NCBI RefSeq assembly: GCF_003049685.1
Contig: NZ_PYSY02000001.1
Coordinates: forward strand, 806,001-870,000
Reading direction: 5' to 3'
Source of the DNA: Brucella pituitosa
GTDB lineage: Bacteria > Pseudomonadota > Alphaproteobacteria > Rhizobiales > Rhizobiaceae
Length of the DNA stretch: 64,000 nt
Numbering within the stretch: position 1 is the first letter of the stretch; each line of letters opens with the position of its first letter. The notes beneath the pieces are model-generated. The model was given only the letters and a program-made list of their open reading frames with translations. It was not told the DNA's origin and made no database searches. The position numbers and the translations under genes are program-made. This document shows positions 1 to 9,711 of this stretch, in pieces.

Positions 1-72
1 GCAGCTGAAGTCCAAAAGCCGTTGTCGGAACGAGAAAAAGCCGAGCTTTCCAGGCTTCTCGACGATAAGTAA
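1..72 (+). CDS. ccmH: CcmH/CycL-type cytochrome c biogenesis protein, C-terminal end (partial)
   Basis: An open frame enters from the left edge and stops with TAA at 70-72, leaving 23 residues ending in SRLLDDK. The motif LSEREKAELSRLL is typical of the tail of CcmH/CycL, the periplasmic haem-lyase subunit that handles apocytochrome c cysteines. In rhizobia and Brucella the ccm/cyc operon lies just before degP, which matches the next gene. The identification rests on a short tail plus gene order, so it is good but not certain. Confidence 0.6.
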   Translation, partial: AAEVQKPLSEREKAELSRLLDDK

Positions 73-240
73 GCCAGTATTCGGTTCTGATTTTCTTCTC
101 AAACCTTACAAAACTTTCATCTTCCGGAAATTGAGCGGTAAGGTAGCCCGAACTATCTTGAGCTCTATAAAGGATTACAGGACCAGATTTGCCTTGGTGG
201 GAATTCTTGGTCCGGGATTGCTGCTCGTAAGGAGAGACAG

Positions 241-1785
241 ATGTCGAAGATCATAACTTCAAAGTATCGCAAGGGTGTTGCAGCCGTAGCGCTGTCAGCC
301 GCGCTGGCCGGTGCGTTCGTCGCAACCGGCCCAATGGGCGTGATGAACAATGCCCGCGCCGAAGCAGTCAGTGTCACTCCGCCTCAGCAGGCAGGCTTTG
401 CCGATCTGGTTGAAAAAGTGCGCCCGGCAGTCGTTAGCGTTCGCGTCAAGAAAGATGTGCAGGAAGCCGATAGCCGTGGTCAGCAGTTCGGAACGCCCCC
501 CGGTTTCGATCAGCTGCCAGATGGCCATCCGCTAAAGCGCTTCTTCCGTGATTTCGGCATGGAGCCTCGTGGCGACGCACGTCCCGATAGTCGCCGTCCG
601 GGCAATCGCGGCAAGCCGCGTCCGGGTCATGAACGTCCAGTGGCACAGGGGTCCGGCTTCTTCATTTCTGAAGACGGTTATCTCGTCACCAACAACCACG
701 TTGTTTCTGATGGTGACGCCTACAGCGTCGTTCTCGATGACGGCACCGAACTCGATGCGAAGCTGATAGGCACCGACGCGCGTACAGATCTTGCTGTCCT
801 TAAGATCGATGATGCCAAGCGCAAGTTCACATATGTGAAGCTCGGTGATGACAACAAGATCCGGGTGGGCGATTGGGTCGTTGCTGTTGGCAATCCGTTT
901 GGTCTTGGCGGCACGGTCACATCCGGTATCGTTTCAGCTCGTGGTCGTGACATCGGCGCAGGTCCTTACGACGATTTTATCCAGATTGATGCAGCGGTTA
1001 ACAAAGGCAACTCTGGTGGCCCGGCTTTCGATCTTTCCGGCGAAGTCATTGGCATCAACACCGCAATCTTCTCACCTTCGGGTGGCAGCGTAGGTATCGC
1101 CTTTGCAATTCCAGCATCGACTGCCAAGCAGGTCGTCGATCAGCTGATCAAGAAGGGGTCGGTTGAGCGTGGTTGGATTGGCGTGCAAATCCAGCCGGTA
1201 AGCAAGGACATTGCCGCTTCGCTTGGTCTCGCTGAAGAAAAGGGCGCTCTGGTCGCATCCCCTCAGGCTGACGGTCCGGCTGCAAAGGCAGGCATCAAGG
1301 CCGGTGATGTAATCACAGCCGTTAATGGTGAAACTGTTCAGGACCCACGTGATCTTGCTCGTAAGGTTGCCAATATCATTCCCGGTGAAAAGGCTGCTCT
1401 GACTGTTTGGCGTAAGAATAAGGCTGAAGAAGTCGATATTACGATTGCGGCCATGCCACAGGATCTCGGCAAGGCGGACAGCCAGTCCGGCGGCGGTGAC
1501 ACCGAACAGGGTGGATCACTCGACACCTATGGTCTGACGGTTACGCCGTCGGAAGATGGTGACGGCGTAGTTGTCACCAATGTTGATCCTGATAGCGATG
1601 CGTCCGACCGTGGTATCCGTTCCGGTGACATCATAGTCTCAGTAAACAATCAGGTCGTCAAAAGTGCCAAGGATATCGACAAGGCGATTGAAGAAGCTTC
1701 AAAGGCTGGTCGTAAGGCAGTGCTGTTGCAACTTCAGAGCAACGACCAGAGTCGCTTCGTAGCCCTTCCAATCGATCAGGGATAA
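241..1785 (+). CDS. degP: DegP/HtrA (Do-like) periplasmic serine protease
   Basis: The 514-residue protein starts after a GGAGAGACAG ribosome site. A basic N-terminus and a hydrophobic stretch (about 12-35) ending near ARAEA form a signal peptide, so the protease acts in the periplasm. The trypsin-like domain shows the catalytic triad His153 (NNHVV), Asp183 (TDLAVL) and Ser258 (GNSGGP). Two PDZ domains follow at about 305-400 and 425-510. A charged Pro/Arg/Gly-rich insert at about 105-135 lies before the protease core, in the LA-loop region. DegP-type proteins degrade or refold misfolded envelope proteins under heat or oxidative stress. Placement between the ccm end and a two-component pair matches the rhizobial degP1 locus. 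Confidence 0.95.
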   Translation: MSKIITSKYRKGVAAVALSAALAGAFVATGPMGVMNNARAEAVSVTPPQQAGFADLVEKVRPAVVSVRVKKDVQEADSRGQQFGTPPGFDQLPDGHPLKRFFRDFGMEPRGDARPDSRRPGNRGKPRPGHERPVAQGSGFFISEDGYLVTNNHVVSDGDAYSVVLDDGTELDAKLIGTDARTDLAVLKIDDAKRKFTYVKLGDDNKIRVGDWVVAVGNPFGLGGTVTSGIVSARGRDIGAGPYDDFIQIDAAVNKGNSGGPAFDLSGEVIGINTAIFSPSGGSVGIAFAIPASTAKQVVDQLIKKGSVERGWIGVQIQPVSKDIAASLGLAEEKGALVASPQADGPAAKAGIKAGDVITAVNGETVQDPRDLARKVANIIPGEKAALTVWRKNKAEEVDITIAAMPQDLGKADSQSGGGDTEQGGSLDTYGLTVTPSEDGDGVVVTNVDPDSDASDRGIRSGDIIVSVNNQVVKSAKDIDKAIEEASKAGRKAVLLQLQSNDQSRFVALPIDQG

Positions 1786-1816
1786 TGGTTGCATGACGCT
1801 GAGTATCTGAAAACAA

Positions 1817-1850
1817 AATGCCAGGCGGACAACCCGCCTGGCATTCCTTC
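1817..1850 (+). terminator. Rho-independent terminator after degP
   Basis: A perfect stem pairs 1818-1828 (ATGCCAGGCGG) with 1834-1844 around a 5-nt loop and is followed by a T-rich stretch. It lies between degP and the response regulator, so the two are probably separate transcripts. Confidence 0.8.
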
Positions 1851-1883
1851 ATTTTCTCCAACGATCCGGTTTATAGTATCGCC

Positions 1884-2594
1884 ATGAAGATTCTCGTTAT
1901 CGAAGACGACCGCGAAGCGGCCCGCTATCTTGAGAAGGCCTTTACTGAGGCTGGACATTCTGCCGACATCGCTGGCGATGGTGAGATCGGTTATGCGCTG
2001 GCTGAAAATGGAAATTATGATGTGTTGGTCGTGGACCGTATGTTGCCCAAGCGCGACGGTCTTTCTGTGGTCGCAGGACTGCGTGCCAAAGGCATGGAAA
2101 CGCCGGTTCTTATCCTTTCCGCTCTTGGCGAAGTGGATGATCGCGTAACTGGTTTGCGCGCAGGCGGAGATGATTATCTAACCAAGCCATATGCATTTTC
2201 TGAACTGCTTGCACGTGTTGAAGTGCTGCAGCGCCGTTCAAGTCCGCGCGAAGCAGACACAATCTATCGCGTCGGCGATCTCGAACTTGACAGGCTCGCT
2301 CACACGGCACGAAGGCAGGATGTGGATATCACGCTTCAGCCGCGCGAGTTTCGTCTGCTTGAATATCTGATGCGTCATGCCGGACAGGTGGTTACGCGCA
2401 CGATGCTGCTTGAAAATGTCTGGGATTATCATTTCGATCCTCAAACCAATGTGATCGATGTGCATATCTCCCGACTTCGCAGCAAAATCGAAAAAGGCTT
2501 TGACGTTCCATTGCTGCACACCGTGCGTGGTGCGGGCTACATGCTCAAAGCCGGGCGTACCAAAGCCGCTACTGCGAGCGCCAAGGTGGAATGA
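1884..2594 (+). CDS. OmpR/PhoB-family response regulator
   Basis: The frame is open from 1818, inside the preceding terminator, but the receiver domain begins at the ATG at 1884 (MKILVIEDD), giving 236 residues. The receiver domain has the acidic pair near residues 8-9, the phospho-acceptor Asp51 (VVDRMLP), Ser79 and Lys101 (YLTKPY). A winged-helix DNA-binding domain follows at about 135-225 (PREFRLLEYLMRHAG). The stop overlaps the start of the downstream histidine kinase by 4 bp, so they form a coupled two-component pair. The position after degP and before glnE matches the unnamed rhizobial regulator at that locus. The stimulus and targets cannot be read from sequence; envelope stress is a guess from degP proximity only. 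Confidence 0.9.
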   Translation: MKILVIEDDREAARYLEKAFTEAGHSADIAGDGEIGYALAENGNYDVLVVDRMLPKRDGLSVVAGLRAKGMETPVLILSALGEVDDRVTGLRAGGDDYLTKPYAFSELLARVEVLQRRSSPREADTIYRVGDLELDRLAHTARRQDVDITLQPREFRLLEYLMRHAGQVVTRTMLLENVWDYHFDPQTNVIDVHISRLRSKIEKGFDVPLLHTVRGAGYMLKAGRTKAATASAKVE

Positions 2595-3997
2595 TGGGGC
2601 GTTTCTCTGCGCTTATGCGCACGACAGCTGCTCGCCTGTCCACGCTTTACCTACTCTTATTTGCCGTTGGAGCGGTGGCATTGGTCTTCTATATGACCAA
2701 TCTTTCTGCATCCATTATTAATAGCCAGACTCAGGAAGCGCTGGGCGAAGAAGTCGCGAGTATCGGCAAGGCCTATGCACGGGGCGGCATTCCGCAACTT
2801 GTGCGCACGATTGATTATCGTTCCCGCCAACCCGGTGCCTATCTCTATCTTGTTGCAGATCCGTCTGGCCGCATTCTGTCCGGCAACGTCGAAGGTGTTG
2901 AGCCGGGCGTGCTGGATACGGATGGTATCGTGGAGCGCGCCTTCAAATATCGCCGCTATGGTGAGCAGGGAACCGAGACTGAGCATCGCGCAATTGCAGT
3001 TGTGATTGCTTTGCCTAATGGTATGCGTCTGCTGGTTGGTCGCGATCTGGGTGAGCCGGAGCGTTTCCGGGATCTTGTGCGCAGCTCGCTCATGCTGGCT
3101 CTCGGTATCATGGGTGTCGGTGCGCTTCTGATCTGGTTCTTCGTTGGGCGACGCGCACTTAAACGTATCGATGAAGTTTCGCGCGCTTCGCAGCGCATTA
3201 TGGATGGTGACTTGACGGGGAGATTGCCGGTCAATGGTTCCGGTGACGAGTTTGACCGTCTCTCAGGCAATCTCAATGTCATGCTTGGACGAATTCTTGA
3301 ACTCAATGAAGGCTTGAAGCAGGTTTCCGATAATATTGCGCATGACCTCAAGACACCACTCACCCGTCTGCGCAACCGTGCCGAAGAGGCACTGTCAGGC
3401 AAGAAGGCCGGTCCTGAATATCGGGAGGCGCTGGAGGACATTATCGGCGAATCCGATCAGCTGATCCGCACCTTTAATGCTATTTTGATGATCTCCCGCC
3501 TTGAAGCAGGCTATTCAAGTGAGAATCTGGAGAACATGCCGGTGGCATCAATCGTCAGCGATGTGGCCGAAATGTATGAGCCGGTCGCCGAAGATGCGGG
3601 TGCTACTTTGACGCTTGGTGCGCTTGACGACACGCCGCTGCATATCAACCGTGAACTCGTTGGCCAAACCGTCTCCAACCTTGTCGACAATGCTATTAAG
3701 TATGCGCTTGTAGGCGAGAACCCTGCAGTAGTTACGCTTTCCATGGAGCGTGATTCACAATGGGTGCGCATCGTGGTGGCAGACAACGGCTCAGGCATTC
3801 CAGAAGATAAGCGCGAGCAGGCAACCGAGCGTTTCGTACGGCTTGAGGAAAGCCGTACACAGCCGGGATCGGGACTTGGTTTAAGTCTTGCCAAGGCGGT
3901 TATGAAATTGCACGGTGGCGCTCTGCGTCTGGAAGACAATGGACCCGGCCTGCGTGCAGTTCTTGAGTTCCCTCTGCCGAAGGACGCACAATCTTAA
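2591..3997 (+). CDS. Two-component sensor histidine kinase (partner of the preceding regulator)
   Basis: The 468-residue membrane kinase has TM helices at about 16-38 and 164-186 enclosing a periplasmic sensor of roughly 125 residues. A HAMP linker (about 187-240) and HisKA with His251 (NIAHDLKTPL) follow. The HATPase_c domain has the N box (NLVDNAIKYA), G1 (DNGSGIP) and G2 (GSGLGLSLAK). The ATG at 2591 overlaps the regulator stop, so translation is coupled. It presumably phosphorylates Asp51 of the upstream regulator. The sensor domain gives no ligand clue. Confidence 0.92.
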   Translation: MMGRFSALMRTTAARLSTLYLLLFAVGAVALVFYMTNLSASIINSQTQEALGEEVASIGKAYARGGIPQLVRTIDYRSRQPGAYLYLVADPSGRILSGNVEGVEPGVLDTDGIVERAFKYRRYGEQGTETEHRAIAVVIALPNGMRLLVGRDLGEPERFRDLVRSSLMLALGIMGVGALLIWFFVGRRALKRIDEVSRASQRIMDGDLTGRLPVNGSGDEFDRLSGNLNVMLGRILELNEGLKQVSDNIAHDLKTPLTRLRNRAEEALSGKKAGPEYREALEDIIGESDQLIRTFNAILMISRLEAGYSSENLENMPVASIVSDVAEMYEPVAEDAGATLTLGALDDTPLHINRELVGQTVSNLVDNAIKYALVGENPAVVTLSMERDSQWVRIVVADNGSGIPEDKREQATERFVRLEESRTQPGSGLGLSLAKAVMKLHGGALRLEDNGPGLRAVLEFPLPKDAQS

Positions 3998-4018
3998 AAT
4001 TACATGCATGAGGGGATC

Positions 4019-6958
4019 ATGGCGGCTGAAAATTCAAAGGAACTGCTTTTCGACCGTAACCTTTGTGGGCTGACACCGCTTGATCCTGAACGGGCACAAT
4101 CCTTTCTTGTCGACCTTGAAGGGCGGGCAAAGGAAGAGGGGCTTGACCGTGTTACCAGCCTTTTAGGCAATAAGAAGGCCGGGAGTTTTCTTGCAGCGGT
4201 TCTTGATCTGTCGCCATTTATTCGTGAATCGCTGATCCGTCAGCCACGCATTCTTGATCGAATTGTAGCCGCAGCGCCGGAAGAGGCTCTCGCCAATATT
4301 CTTTCCGAGATCTCTGCATCCGGCACGGAAGAGGGCGTCACAGAAGCTTCTCTGATGAGCGGTCTGCGCCAGCGAAAGCGAGAGGCACATGTGCTGATAG
4401 CGCTTTGCGATCTGGCGCAAATCTTCAATACGGAAGCGACAACCGGCTGGCTCACCGATCTGGCCGAAGCTTGTACGGGTGCTGCTATTCGCTTCCTGCT
4501 GTGCGATGCGGATAGTGCGGGAAAGATCAAACTGCCCGACCGTGATAATCCAGATAAGGAATGTGGCTGGATCGTACTTGGCATGGGCAAACTCGGTGCC
4601 CGCGAGCTCAATTATTCTTCTGATATTGATCTGATCGTCTTTATTGATGAAACACGTCCGGCTATTGGCGATCCATATGAATGCGTTGATACATTCTCTC
4701 GCATGACGCGGCGTCTGGTGCGTATTCTTCAGGATCGCACAGCGGACGGCTATGTCTTCCGCGTTGATCTGCGCTTGCGTCCTGATCCGGGTTCAACGCC
4801 TTTGGCGATCCCAGTTGGTGCGGCCCTGCATTACTATGAAGGGCGTGGGCAGAACTGGGAACGCGCGGCCATGATCAAGGCGCGTCCTGTAGCCGGAGAT
4901 CGGGAGGCTGGCAAACAGGTGTTAGTTGAGCTCGCTCCATATGTTTGGCGTAAATATCTTGACTATGCAGCAATCGCCGACGTTCATTCCATCAAGCGAC
5001 AGATTCATGCCCATAAGGGGCATGGCGACATCGCCATTCGTGGCCATAATGTGAAGCTTGGTCGTGGCGGTATCCGCGAGATCGAATTTTTCGTGCAGAC
5101 GCAACAATTGATCGCAGGCGGTCGTTTCCCCGAATTGCGCGGTAATCAGACTGTCCCGATGCTCGGAAAGCTTGCAGAGCGTGGCTGGATCAGTGAGAAA
5201 GCACGCGATTGTCTTGCCAAGGAATATTATTTCCTGCGTGATGTCGAACACCGCATCCAGATGATTGCTGACGAGCAGACCCATATTCTGCCGGAAGACG
5301 ACGAAGGCTTTGCCCGCGTCTCTCATATGATGGGTTATGACGATACGGCAGAGTTTTCTGAAGTGTTTCTGTCGGCCCTCAAGGTTGTCGAAAAGCATTA
5401 TGCGGCGTTGTTTGAACAAGCGCCGGAGCTTGGTTCTTCCAGCGGCAATCTCGTTTTCACCGGCGATGTAGATGATCCGGGTACGTTGGAAACGCTGGCC
5501 TCTATGGGCTATGAGCGTCCCAGCGATATCTGCCGTGTTATCCGTACATGGCACTTCGGCCGCTATCGCGCCACGCAATCAGCAGAAGCGCGCGAGCGCC
5601 TTACAGAGCTGACACCGGCATTGTTGCAGGCTTTTGCTGCCACCAAACGCGCAGATGAATCACTCTTGCGTTTCGATGGATTCCTGCAAGGCCTGCCTGC
5701 GGGCATCCAGCTTTTCAGCCTGCTGCAATCTAATCCGCGCCTTCTCAATCTGCTCGTGATGATCATGAGTGCGGCACCACGACTTGCCGAAATCATTACA
5801 CGGAAGCCGCATGTTTTCGACGGTTTGCTTGATCCGGCGATTTTTTCTGAAGTTCCGACCCGCACCTATCTTGAAGAGAGACTGCGCGCTTTTCTGGGGG
5901 CTGCAACTGATTTCGAGGAAGTTCTGGATCGCCTGCGTATATTCGCGGCCGAACATCGCTTTCTGATTGGCATCCGTCTGCTGACAAGTGCAATTGATGG
6001 CGTCCGTGCCGGGCGCGCCTTTTCCGATCTGGCTGAACTGATGATCGGTAAAGCCTTTGAGGTCGTCGAAGCTGAACTGCAACGGCGTCATGGCAAGGTA
6101 AAGGGTGCCAGGGTAGCGCTTCTTTCTATGGGCAAACTTGGCAGCCGCGAACTGACCGCAGGTTCGGATGTCGATCTTATCCTACTCTATGACCATGATA
6201 AGGATACGGATGAATCGGATGGCGACAAACCATTGGCTGCGTCGCAATATTATATCCGGCTGACACAGCGCCTTATCGCGGCACTTTCCGCGCCAACCGG
6301 GGAAGGTGTGCTTTACGAAGTCGATATGCGATTGCGCCCATCGGGCAATAAAGGTCCTGTAGCTACGCATATTGAATCATTCGGAAAGTATCAGCGCACA
6401 GAGGCTTGGACATGGGAGCACATGGCCCTGACGCGCGCGCGCGCTATTCACGGCGATGCGGCCTTCATTGATTTCATCAAGGGTGAAATTGACGAAGTGC
6501 TGTCCACCAAGCGGGATACGCGGAAAATAGCCAAGGACGTGCGTGAGATGCGCGACCTCATTTATCAGGAAAAGCCACCGCGCGACGATTGGGATTTCAA
6601 GCTGAAACCCGGCGGTATTGTCGATCTTGAATTCATAGCGCAGTTCGCGGTTCTCGTTGGAAAGGTCGCAAAGACGCCACGTCCTCTTGCAACTGAGGAA
6701 GTGCTCGCTGGCCTTGACCCCTCATTCGCCGATCCGGCTACGATTGATACACTGGTTGAAGCGCATCGCTTCTACACCAATCTCAGCCAGACAATTCGTC
6801 TATGCCTTGGCAGCGATGCAACGCGTGAAGAGTTCATTCCTGGAATGATTGATATTCTCTGTCGTGCGGCCGAACTGCCGGACATCAAACGCGTTGAACA
6901 TCATCTGACGGAACTGGCTGCAAATGTTCGAGCCAGTTTTGACAAGCTGATAAACTGA
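4019..6958 (+). CDS. glnE: Bifunctional glutamine synthetase adenylyltransferase/adenylyl-removing enzyme
   Basis: This two-domain enzyme attaches AMP to or removes it from glutamine synthetase in response to PII, tuning nitrogen assimilation. Two nucleotidyltransferase modules are visible: the N-terminal one with GMGKLGARELNYSSDIDL and the C-terminal one with SMGKLGSRELTAGSDVDL. Helical GlnD/PII-responsive segments follow each. The frame opens at 4004, but the ATG at 4019 (MAAENSKELLF) is preferred because relatives begin with an equivalent sequence and AGGGG precedes it. The length of 979 residues is normal. It starts 21 bp after the kinase and may be co-transcribed with it. It meets pleC tail to tail with no bases between the stop codons. 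Confidence 0.95.
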   Translation: MAAENSKELLFDRNLCGLTPLDPERAQSFLVDLEGRAKEEGLDRVTSLLGNKKAGSFLAAVLDLSPFIRESLIRQPRILDRIVAAAPEEALANILSEISASGTEEGVTEASLMSGLRQRKREAHVLIALCDLAQIFNTEATTGWLTDLAEACTGAAIRFLLCDADSAGKIKLPDRDNPDKECGWIVLGMGKLGARELNYSSDIDLIVFIDETRPAIGDPYECVDTFSRMTRRLVRILQDRTADGYVFRVDLRLRPDPGSTPLAIPVGAALHYYEGRGQNWERAAMIKARPVAGDREAGKQVLVELAPYVWRKYLDYAAIADVHSIKRQIHAHKGHGDIAIRGHNVKLGRGGIREIEFFVQTQQLIAGGRFPELRGNQTVPMLGKLAERGWISEKARDCLAKEYYFLRDVEHRIQMIADEQTHILPEDDEGFARVSHMMGYDDTAEFSEVFLSALKVVEKHYAALFEQAPELGSSSGNLVFTGDVDDPGTLETLASMGYERPSDICRVIRTWHFGRYRATQSAEARERLTELTPALLQAFAATKRADESLLRFDGFLQGLPAGIQLFSLLQSNPRLLNLLVMIMSAAPRLAEIITRKPHVFDGLLDPAIFSEVPTRTYLEERLRAFLGAATDFEEVLDRLRIFAAEHRFLIGIRLLTSAIDGVRAGRAFSDLAELMIGKAFEVVEAELQRRHGKVKGARVALLSMGKLGSRELTAGSDVDLILLYDHDKDTDESDGDKPLAASQYYIRLTQRLIAALSAPTGEGVLYEVDMRLRPSGNKGPVATHIESFGKYQRTEAWTWEHMALTRARAIHGDAAFIDFIKGEIDEVLSTKRDTRKIAKDVREMRDLIYQEKPPRDDWDFKLKPGGIVDLEFIAQFAVLVGKVAKTPRPLATEEVLAGLDPSFADPATIDTLVEAHRFYTNLSQTIRLCLGSDATREEFIPGMIDILCRAAELPDIKRVEHHLTELAANVRASFDKLIN

Positions 6959-9313
6959 CTATGCTGCGTGGATCTCAGTATGTTGGCTGGAGGCAATGGC
7001 CTGCCTCCGGTCCGGTATGCAAACCGAAACTACGGTTCCAATGCCTTCAGTCGAACGGATGCGCAGCCAGCCACCATGGAGTTCAGCAAGAGAGCGGGTG
7101 ATCGCAAGTCCGAGACCTGAGCCAGTATGCGATTTTGTGAACTGGTTCTCGACCTGCTCAAACGGCTGTCCGATTTTCCGCAGAGCGGATTTCGGGATGC
7201 CGACGCCGGTATCCTGAATGGTCATGAACAGAGCTGATCCAGTCTTTCGTGCGCGCACCGTGATGCGACCATTATGGGAAGTGAACTTCACCGCGTTGGA
7301 CAGAAGGTTGATCAGCACTTGTTTGACCGCCCGTCGGTCTGCATTGAGCTGCATGGCTTCTTCGATGCGCGTCTCAACTGTGATGTTCTTTTCGTCTGCC
7401 TGCAGAGAAATCATGCGCACGGTTTCATTGATCAGCGGGCAGAGGTCGATTTCTTCACGGTCGAGCGAGAAATGGCCCGCTTCGATCTTTGACATATCGA
7501 GAATGTCATTGATCACGTTGAGCAGGAAGTTACCGCTGGTGTGAATATCGTTGATATATTCCTCGTAGCGATCCGAGCCTAGTGGCCCGAAAGTGCCAGC
7601 CTGAATCATTTCGGAGAAACCGATGATCGCATTGAGCGGCGTACGCAATTCGTGAGACATATTGGCAAGGAATTCAGACTTGGCGCGGTTTGCAGCTTCC
7701 GCGCGCTCCTTTTCCTGACCGTATTTGCGCGCCAGTTCCGACAATTCACGTACGCGGTCGCGCTCACCCTTACGGGCAATGGACAGATCGTGAATGGTGG
7801 CCATCAGTCGACGTTCACTGTCAACCAGGCGTTCCTGATGCTGCTTGATCTGGGTAATGTCGGTGCCGATGGAAACAAGACCACCGTCCTGAGTGCGGCG
7901 TTCATTGACCTGTAGCCAACGACCATCGCTCAGCTGGCGTTCGAAAGTCTGGCCGCCTGCACGATTATGTTCATTCGCCATGCGACGCTCAAAGCTGAAC
8001 GGACGCGTGTGGGCATCAACTTCGTTGCGCGGCACGCCGGGCTTCAGTGTCCAGACCGGAAGGCCAGCATATTCGCTGAATTTGGAATTGGCCATCACCA
8101 GACGGTTATTGGAATCCCAGAGAACGAATGCTTCGGAAATATTCTCGATGGCTTCGCGGATACGCATATCGGCTTCTGCCGTCTGCTGCGCAAAGCGATG
8201 CTGCTCACTGACGTCGAATGCAATGCCGACGAGGTGCAGATCATTCTCAGATGCGATCTCCGCACGAACCCGCATCCATACCCACGAACCATCTGCATGG
8301 CGCATACGGAAGACACGGTCCACATGCGAAATATCGCCAGCCGCTGCCTGTTCTGCAATCGAATATAAATCGCCATCTTCAGGATTGATGATCGCCGACA
8401 CGTCGCCAAAAGCGAGCACGGCATCCTGCGCCTCGTAGCCGAGCATCTCATACATGGAGCGCGACCAGTAGATGCGTCCGCGCGCCATATCCCAATCCCA
8501 CAGACCACCACGACCACGCGCAAGCGCCATATCAATACGACGCTGGATCTGGCCAGATAGATCGTCGGCTTCGCGGGCACGCGCTGCCTGACTGAAATAG
8601 GCATAGAGAATTGCGAACATCACGCCGGTCGTGCCTGCAAAGAGCGTCACGTTAAGCGATACGGCGCGTTTCCATTCAGCAAATATTGTGCTTTCCGGTT
8701 CTGCAGCAATGATCGCATAAGGCACGGTCATTGGTTTTGACACCGTGCCGTAGGCTGCTTCTCCGTTCATGACGACTGTCAGAACGCCAGCACGTTCCGC
8801 AAACATGAACAGAGGCTGGATGTCGCTGAATACATCATCGGCCTGTTTGCCGACGATGTCTGTTGCCGGGCCGGAAGCCGTGACGATGACTGAATCGTCA
8901 TTAACCAGAGCAATCGTCATGCCGCTGGAAGACAGACCACGGGAGCGAAACTCCGCAATCGTATTATCAAGATCCTTGGGTGCCAGTTGCGCGCCAGCCT
9001 GCGTACCGTTGGCAGCACGCTCGATCATCTGCGCCAGATTGGCCGTCGTTGCAGACAAAGCCGCCTTGTGCTGCAGTTCGATGTCTTCGCGCCACGACAA
9101 CATCGAGAACACGCGCGCCACGCCGAGTATGATGAGAAAGATGATGATGAGGGCCGGAACAAGACGACGCAATACGGGCTCAACCGCCACGAACTTGCCG
9201 TAGGCAGGGCCTGCAAGAAGCTTGGCATGTCCTGAGAGTCTGCCCTTCTTCCGCTTCCGTCCGGAGTCGCGATGCTTCCCCGCCGTCGCGTCGTACGCGT
9301 CGGTGCTCGCCAT
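6959..9313 (-). CDS. pleC: PleC-like PAS sensor histidine kinase/phosphatase
   Basis: The protein has 784 residues. A basic, Gly/Lys/Arg-rich N-terminus (1-45) leads to TM helices at about 50-72 and 217-240, with an extracytoplasmic segment between them. PAS domains at about 262-372 and 385-490, a coiled-coil stretch (500-545), HisKA with His554 ([12 protein letters not shown]) and a HATPase_c domain ([18 protein letters not shown]-type box) complete it. In alphaproteobacteria the PleC/DivJ/PdhS kinases set DivK phosphorylation and so the CtrA cell-cycle pathway. S. meliloti pleC lies next to glnE and degP, the same order as here; that synteny plus architecture supports the name. PdhS or another PAS kinase is the alternative. 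GAGGGG precedes the ATG. Confidence 0.78.
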   Translation of the reverse strand: MASTDAYDATAGKHRDSGRKRKKGRLSGHAKLLAGPAYGKFVAVEPVLRRLVPALIIIFLIILGVARVFSMLSWREDIELQHKAALSATTANLAQMIERAANGTQAGAQLAPKDLDNTIAEFRSRGLSSSGMTIALVNDDSVIVTASGPATDIVGKQADDVFSDIQPLFMFAERAGVLTVVMNGEAAYGTVSKPMTVPYAIIAAEPESTIFAEWKRAVSLNVTLFAGTTGVMFAILYAYFSQAARAREADDLSGQIQRRIDMALARGRGGLWDWDMARGRIYWSRSMYEMLGYEAQDAVLAFGDVSAIINPEDGDLYSIAEQAAAGDISHVDRVFRMRHADGSWVWMRVRAEIASENDLHLVGIAFDVSEQHRFAQQTAEADMRIREAIENISEAFVLWDSNNRLVMANSKFSEYAGLPVWTLKPGVPRNEVDAHTRPFSFERRMANEHNRAGGQTFERQLSDGRWLQVNERRTQDGGLVSIGTDITQIKQHQERLVDSERRLMATIHDLSIARKGERDRVRELSELARKYGQEKERAEAANRAKSEFLANMSHELRTPLNAIIGFSEMIQAGTFGPLGSDRYEEYINDIHTSGNFLLNVINDILDMSKIEAGHFSLDREEIDLCPLINETVRMISLQADEKNITVETRIEEAMQLNADRRAVKQVLINLLSNAVKFTSHNGRITVRARKTGSALFMTIQDTGVGIPKSALRKIGQPFEQVENQFTKSHTGSGLGLAITRSLAELHGGWLRIRSTEGIGTVVSVCIPDRRQAIASSQHTEIHAA

Positions 9314-9711
9314 CTGTTGGCCCCTCTTGATTTGCCGTAACAGTTCCCAAGATGCGCCAGAAGCGCTGTCCGCCCGAAACTGCGTGAACTGAAATCTCTA
9401 CTCAAAATCTTTCGGAATACGCCGTCTCCGAACAACTTCAATGAATCAAAAGTGATTCGCGCTGTCCAGCGAATTCGTTAACGAGATGTAAAAAACACCA
9501 TCTGCGCGTTTGGTTTTTCCGTTGAATCTCAATCTGTTAAGCGGAATCAGTTTGAGAAGGTGCGCATCTAACATCATGAAAAGACTCATGAAAGCCGTAA
9601 GCCTTGGCAGGTTTTATACGGCTCTGCTTGAACAATGGCGGAACGGTCGTGCCCGGCCCATTTCGGGGCCGGGTATAACGAATCAGTATGTCGCGATATA
9701 TGATTCGCGAA
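9314..9711. other. Intergenic region upstream of pleC with a GANTC cluster
   Basis: No convincing gene is present. The region holds a GC-rich hairpin (9652-9673) that could end pepN transcription. It also holds most of seven GANTC sites at 9444, 9455, 9525, 9544, 9680, 9702 and 9709; the last runs into the pepN stop. A TTAA-N7-TAAA sequence at 9479-9493 is close to a CtrA half-box. It probably contains the pleC promoter on the minus strand. Confidence 0.5.
9652..9673 (-). terminator. Hairpin downstream of pepN
   Basis: CCCGGCCC (9652-9659) pairs with GGGCCGGG (9666-9673) around a 6-nt loop, about 40 bp past the pepN stop. There is no clear U tract on the minus strand, so it may be a weak terminator or only an mRNA-end structure. 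Confidence 0.45.

Noticed and set aside
4922..5578. 218-codon minus-strand frame inside glnE
   Set aside because: Antisense shadow of a conserved enzyme, no independent evidence.
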